Positions 15,892 through 17,103 of a DNA stretch of 17,103 nt are shown piece by piece (within the stretch, counting starts at the first letter, position 1; each line of letters begins with the position of its first letter). Under the pieces are notes generated by a model. It had not been told where the DNA came from and did not search any database. It saw only the letters and a program-made list of their open reading frames with translations. The DNA lies in assembly GCA_903903715.1 (NCBI GenBank), contig CAIUZX010000597.1, positions 1 to 17,103 of the forward strand, given 5' to 3'. The translations under genes and the position numbers were made by a program. The DNA is from an uncultured Caulobacterales bacterium. GTDB lineage: Bacteria > Pseudomonadota > Alphaproteobacteria > Caulobacterales > Caulobacteraceae.

Positions 15892-17103
15892 ATGAAGATC
15901 GGACCGATCATTTTGGGCGGCGTGAGCCTTCTGGCTGTGCTCGCCGCTGTGCTTGTCTGGCGCACCCTGACGATGACGTCGGAAGGCTCCGTGGCTGTTG
16001 CGCTTCCGCCATCGCCACAGGTGGACACCGTCAAGGCGGCGCAGCACCTGTCCGAGGCGATCCGCTTCCAGACCGTGTCGCATCAGGATCCGGCGCAGAA
16101 TGATCCCAAGGCCTGGGACGATCTCCGCGTCTGGCTCACCACGACCTACCCCGCGTTCCACGCCAAGGCGGCCAGGGAGATCGTCGGCGGCGGCGCGCTG
16201 ATCTACACCTGGGCGGGCTCTGATCCGTCGCTCCCGCCGATCATCCTGATGGCGCACCAGGACGTGGTGCCCGTGGCGGAGGAGACGCTCGATAAGTGGA
16301 AGGCTGCGCCCTTCGGCGGGGAGATCAAAGACGGCGCCGTCTGGGGGCGAGGGGCCATGGACGACAAGGCGAGCCTCGTCGGCCTGATGGAGGCGGCCGA
16401 AACGCTGGCCGCTCAGGGTTTCAAGCCGCGCCGGACCATTCTGATCGTTTCCGGGCATGATGAGGAGACCGTCGGCTCCGGCGCGAGGACGGCGGCTGCG
16501 GCGCTCAAGGCGCGGGGCGTTCGCGCGGAATTCGCCCTCGATGAGGGCATGGCGATCGTCAAGAACAACCCGGTCACGGGCACGCCCATGGCGATTATCG
16601 GGGTTGCAGAAAAGGGCTACGCCACCTTGCGGGTGACGGCGCGCTCGGCTGGAGGGCACTCCTCCGCTCCGCCTAAGGACACAGCGGCGGTGACCCTGTC
16701 CCGCGCGGTGATCGCCATCAACGACCACGGCTTTCCGATCCGCTATGGCGGGCCGATGGCGCAGATGCTGCGGGCGTTGGCCCCACACCTGAGCTTCGGG
16801 CCGCGACTGGTGGTGGCCAATGACTGGCTGTTCGGCCCGCTTCTGGCGGCGCAGATCGCCAGGACGGATCAGGGTGCGGCGACGCTGCACACCACCACGG
16901 CGCCGACCATGCTTGCCGGCAGCCCCAAGGAGAACGCGCTCCCTGCGATGGCGGTCGCGCGCATCAACTATCGCATCGCCCCCGGCGACACGGCGGACGA
17001 GGTGCTCGCCCGCGCCCGGGCTTCAGTGGCGACCCTGCCGGTGGAAGTCGAGTTTGAAAAGGGCGGCATCTTCTCCAACCCCTCGCCTGTGTCGTCAACC
17101 ACG
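15892..17103 (+). CDS. M20-family metallopeptidase, PM20D1/CPS1-like (3' partial)
   Basis: Zinc-dependent hydrolase of the M20 family, closest by motif to Gly-X carboxypeptidase (CPS1) and PM20D1, which cleave peptides or N-acyl amino acids; the actual substrate is unknown. From ATG 15892 the frame is open for 404 residues to the last base of the window. The N-terminus has a membrane anchor or signal segment (about 5-24, IILGGVSLLAVLAAVLVW), placing the enzyme on the periplasmic side. Metal and catalytic residues are present: M-A-H122-Q-D124-V-V-P, GRGAMD157-D-K, G-H-D-E191-E192 and L-D218-E-G. The dimerisation-domain GGH256SSAPP and the LHTTTAPTMLAGSPKENALP run are typical of the PM20D1 branch. 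The last metal-binding histidine and the C-terminus lie beyond the window, about 70-90 residues judging from relatives. The ribosome site is weak (GGAA repeats just before the ATG). The gene diverges from chpT across 169 bp. Confidence 0.92.
   Translation, partial: MKIGPIILGGVSLLAVLAAVLVWRTLTMTSEGSVAVALPPSPQVDTVKAAQHLSEAIRFQTVSHQDPAQNDPKAWDDLRVWLTTTYPAFHAKAAREIVGGGALIYTWAGSDPSLPPIILMAHQDVVPVAEETLDKWKAAPFGGEIKDGAVWGRGAMDDKASLVGLMEAAETLAAQGFKPRRTILIVSGHDEETVGSGARTAAAALKARGVRAEFALDEGMAIVKNNPVTGTPMAIIGVAEKGYATLRVTARSAGGHSSAPPKDTAAVTLSRAVIAINDHGFPIRYGGPMAQMLRALAPHLSFGPRLVVANDWLFGPLLAAQIARTDQGAATLHTTTAPTMLAGSPKENALPAMAVARINYRIAPGDTADEVLARARASVATLPVEVEFEKGGIFSNPSPVSSTT

Noticed and set aside
15723..16034. 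Upstream extension of the chpT reading frame by about 104 codons
   Set aside because: The extension is antisense to the M20 gene start and has no resemblance to ChpT; the ATG at 15722 gives a protein close to the known ChpT size.

Overview
The window is GC-rich, densely packed chromosomal DNA from an alphaproteobacterium, most likely a member of the Caulobacterales such as Caulobacter, Brevundimonas or Phenylobacterium. The best marker is a clear ChpT histidine phosphotransferase, the relay protein of the CckA-ChpT-CtrA cell-cycle circuit. A GCTATATT -10 element of the Caulobacter housekeeping type and a UPF0260 protein agree with this. Placement is by protein recognition only; no database search was possible.

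Layout, left to right. (1) 1-7408, + strand: the distal part of a tripartite RND efflux operon. It holds an MdtB/MuxB-like permease (5' end outside the window), an MdtC/MuxC-like permease and a NodT/OprM-type outer-membrane lipoprotein, joined by two 4-base stop/start overlaps (GTGA, ATGA). The periplasmic adaptor should lie upstream of the window. (2) 7409-10806, + strand: the dnaK-dnaJ chaperone operon. It has a good sigma-32-type heat-shock promoter, a structured leader of about 150 nt and a strong hairpin between the two genes. (3) 10819-12051, - strand: a GntR/FCD regulator downstream of a YcgN-like CxxCxxCC protein, convergent with dnaJ. (4) 12149-14173, + strand: a class A penicillin-binding protein with a Caulobacter-type promoter that argues for a GTG start. 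(5) 14145-15722, - strand: chpT followed by dapB, with dapB overlapping the end of the penicillin-binding protein gene tail to tail by 29 bp. (6) 15892-17103, + strand: an M20-family metallopeptidase/amidohydrolase of the PM20D1/CPS1 type, cut by the right edge.

The genes mostly serve envelope and stress functions: drug efflux, protein folding, peptidoglycan polymerisation (penicillin-binding protein), the diaminopimelate/lysine precursor supply (dapB) and cell-cycle phosphosignalling (chpT). dapB makes a precursor of the peptidoglycan cross-linked by the convergent penicillin-binding protein, so that neighbourhood is functionally coherent.

I see no phage, insertion sequence, CRISPR array, toxin-antitoxin pair, tRNA or rRNA. 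I do not find a new multi-gene system. The most unusual signals are an Ala/Ser/Thr/Pro-rich insertion of about 115 residues in the funnel domain of the second RND pump, a CX4C insertion in the first, the structured dnaK leader, and a TTAA-containing palindrome beside a -10-like element upstream of chpT that may be a CtrA-type operator.
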